The notes under the pieces were generated by a model. That model did not search any database and was not told the origin of the DNA. It saw nothing but the letters and a program-made list of their open reading frames with translations. A stretch of DNA of 39,357 bases from assembly GCA_026996805.1 (NCBI GenBank), contig JALWKB010000181.1, positions 1 through 39,357 on the forward strand, in the 5' to 3' direction. The translations under genes were made by a program, and so were the position numbers. Positions 37,798-39,357 of this stretch are shown here, piece by piece; position 1 is the first letter of the stretch, and each line of letters opens with the position of its first letter. The DNA is from Saprospiraceae bacterium (GTDB lineage: Bacteria; Bacteroidota; Bacteroidia; Chitinophagales; Saprospiraceae).

Positions 37798-38982
37798 TTG
37801 TATGTCCATTACCCAACAACCGTGCCTATTTACAAGCAGACAGAAGACACTCTCAAAGGCTCCACCCGCCTCGGCATCGACCCTGTAGGTCGGGACATGC
37901 TCCACATGTACGGCCCTGTGCGTCGCCGTTGCAGGGACAGGAAGCGCTACGAGCTGAGCAATCACTTGGGTAATGTATTGGCCGTGGTCTCTGACAGAAA
38001 ATTGGCCCAAGGCGGAGGAGGTAACCAAGTGAGCTATTTTGAGGCAGATCAGATTGCAGCAGCTGACTACTACCCCTACGGCCAGCTGCACCCGGGTCGG
38101 TATGTGGACTTGCGTTATTATCGGTATGGTTATAATGGCAAGGAGCGGGAGGAGCGTGGGGAGTTTGGTACCCTGACGCACTACGATTACGGTTTTCGGG
38201 TGTACAGTCCGGGGTTGGGTCGATTTTGGAGTGTGGATCCGTTGGCGGCAGAGTATGCGGGGTGGAGCGGGTATGTGTATGTGATGGGTAATCCGCTGCG
38301 GTATGTGGATGTGGAGGGGTTGGACACGATAGATATCGTGAAAAATGCGGAAGGGAAGTGGGTGATATCGAAGCGACAAATCGTCGAAGGGGATGATGTA
38401 TTTCGAGTGAAGGATGGAGATGTAACCAAGACGTATACCTTTTCTGAAGGGGAATATGGGAAGAGGATATTAGTATTAAACCTTGAAAATACCAAGAAAT
38501 ATACCCTTGGCATATATCACATATCAGGAAAGAGCGATGAGAAGGCTACTGGCTACGTAGTGACGCCGGGAGGTGAACCAAGCACTGAGGTGGGCTCTGG
38601 TAAGCGCTTGCCGGATGATGTCTATACGCTAGCACCGACGAAATCGCATCAAGTGAAGTGGGTACAGCCCTGGATACAGAGAGGTGAGAGCGTGGGCGAT
38701 GTGTCGAAGCGCGGGGTGAAAATACATCCGGTGGCTTCGAGTGATAAGGAAGTAGAAGCAGTTAAATGGACTGCAGGATGTTTTATTGTATGTACTGAAT
38801 ATATTATCAGAAATAATGGTATTTACTATAACTCGAGTAAGAGCAAAGAGACATCAAAGAAGATAAATACCATATTAGGAGCTACGAAGCATTATGAAAA
38901 GGTGGGTACAAAAAACCGTCCCGGATCGGACTTTTCAAAGGGAATAGATTATAAGCTCATTCAAAAATCGGCATTCAAGTGA
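37798..38982 (+). CDS. Displaced (orphan) RHS tip: core plus second C-terminal toxin
   Basis: Starts at a weak TTG in AT-rich DNA, then QTEDTLKGSTRLGIDPVGRDMLHMYGPVRRRCRDRKRYELSNHLGNV...NPLRYVDVEGLD and an unrelated C-terminus. Lacks any RHS shell or signal peptide. Confidence 0.85.
   Translation: MYVHYPTTVPIYKQTEDTLKGSTRLGIDPVGRDMLHMYGPVRRRCRDRKRYELSNHLGNVLAVVSDRKLAQGGGGNQVSYFEADQIAAADYYPYGQLHPGRYVDLRYYRYGYNGKEREERGEFGTLTHYDYGFRVYSPGLGRFWSVDPLAAEYAGWSGYVYVMGNPLRYVDVEGLDTIDIVKNAEGKWVISKRQIVEGDDVFRVKDGDVTKTYTFSEGEYGKRILVLNLENTKKYTLGIYHISGKSDEKATGYVVTPGGEPSTEVGSGKRLPDDVYTLAPTKSHQVKWVQPWIQRGESVGDVSKRGVKIHPVASSDKEVEAVKWTAGCFIVCTEYIIRNNGIYYNSSKSKETSKKINTILGATKHYEKVGTKNRPGSDFSKGIDYKLIQKSAFK
37836..38324 (+). 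repeat. RHS core direct repeat, copy 2
   Basis: See copy 1; includes a 60-bp identical block (36327..36386 = 37918..37977). Confidence 0.95.
38325..38979 (+). other. C-terminal toxin domain 2, candidate DUF5675 / L,D-transpeptidase-like
   Basis: SGKRLPDDVYTLAPTKSH...RGVKIHPV...WTAGCFIV resembles the RLPAGTY...IxIHxGN...GC pattern of DUF5675/YkuD-like domains, with candidate His and Cys. Confidence 0.5.
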
Positions 38983-39357
38983 TGGGGGCAAGGAATATAC
39001 TGATCTTCACAGGGCTACTTGCCTGGGGATATTTGTCCTCCTTGGGAAGTTGTACAAACGATACCAAAAAGACCGATTACACCAGTCAGTTGGATACCCT
39101 AAAGATTGATAATCCAGACACGAATGTTACGGATAAGGTCATTGTGGGGCGGATCATTTATCCAAAAGATGTAGATGAGAAGAATCCATGTGCTCTGGCT
39201 AAGAATAAGATACTGCTCGTATTTAAGTCTGGGAATTATTATTATGTGTTTTATAATAAGAAATATATTGATGAGTTTTTAGACTCTCGAACTTGGGAGC
39301 ATATGTTGCCTAAATATTTACATATATATGATAGCGCAGACTACAAGAAAAAGCGAT
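38982..39357 (+). CDS. Candidate lipoprotein immunity protein 2, 3'-truncated by window edge
   Basis: ATG overlaps the toxin stop (TGATG); MGARNILIFTGLLAWGYLSSLGSCTNDTKKTDY has a lipobox (LGSC). Open to the last base; absent from the supplied ORF list. Confidence 0.65.
   Translation, partial: MGARNILIFTGLLAWGYLSSLGSCTNDTKKTDYTSQLDTLKIDNPDTNVTDKVIVGRIIYPKDVDEKNPCALAKNKILLVFKSGNYYYVFYNKKYIDEFLDSRTWEHMLPKYLHIYDSADYKKKR

Noticed and set aside
1-39357. CRISPR arrays, transposons, integrases, prophage
   Set aside because: No spaced short repeats, transposase/integrase motifs or phage structural cluster seen; the S74 protein alone is not evidence of a prophage.

Overview
The window looks like a moderately GC-rich Bacteroidota/FCB-group chromosome segment. 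Evidence: two proteins with T9SS-type C-terminal sorting tails, TAnnTTTG-type promoter elements, and Bacteroidota-style RHS proteins. The first ~16 kb is mostly housekeeping: msrB (5'-truncated), a MazG-like protein, a lipoprotein, a hotdog thioesterase, arsC, miaA, a T9SS glycoside hydrolase, a pRiA4b ORF-3-like protein, acyl-CoA dehydrogenase, prfC, coaX, rel/spoT, a Fur-family regulator, argS and a Cys/Lys-rich secreted protein. A strong terminator lies near 16.5 kb. From about 16.87 kb to the window end there is one tightly packed, same-strand RHS/polymorphic-toxin locus. In order it encodes: a T9SS-CTD surface protein, a peptidase-S74 fibre-like protein, two small exported proteins, a 2262-aa RHS 'A' protein, a small exported protein, a second RHS protein, a C-terminal toxin, an immunity candidate, a displaced second RHS tip with a different toxin, and a truncated lipoprotein immunity candidate. 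Main observations: (i) the second RHS gene (~2540 codons, 29769-37394) is interrupted by one in-frame TAG at 31509-31511 with homology-like continuity on both sides; (ii) the RHS core is duplicated at a constant 1591-bp offset (36245-36733 vs 37836-38324), making an alternative toxin tip available by recombination; (iii) the predicted compartment of each toxin matches the predicted location of its immunity candidate; (iv) composition seams mark exchangeable modules. No CRISPR array, tRNA, rRNA, transposase or integrase was recognised. All family calls are by eye, with no database search.
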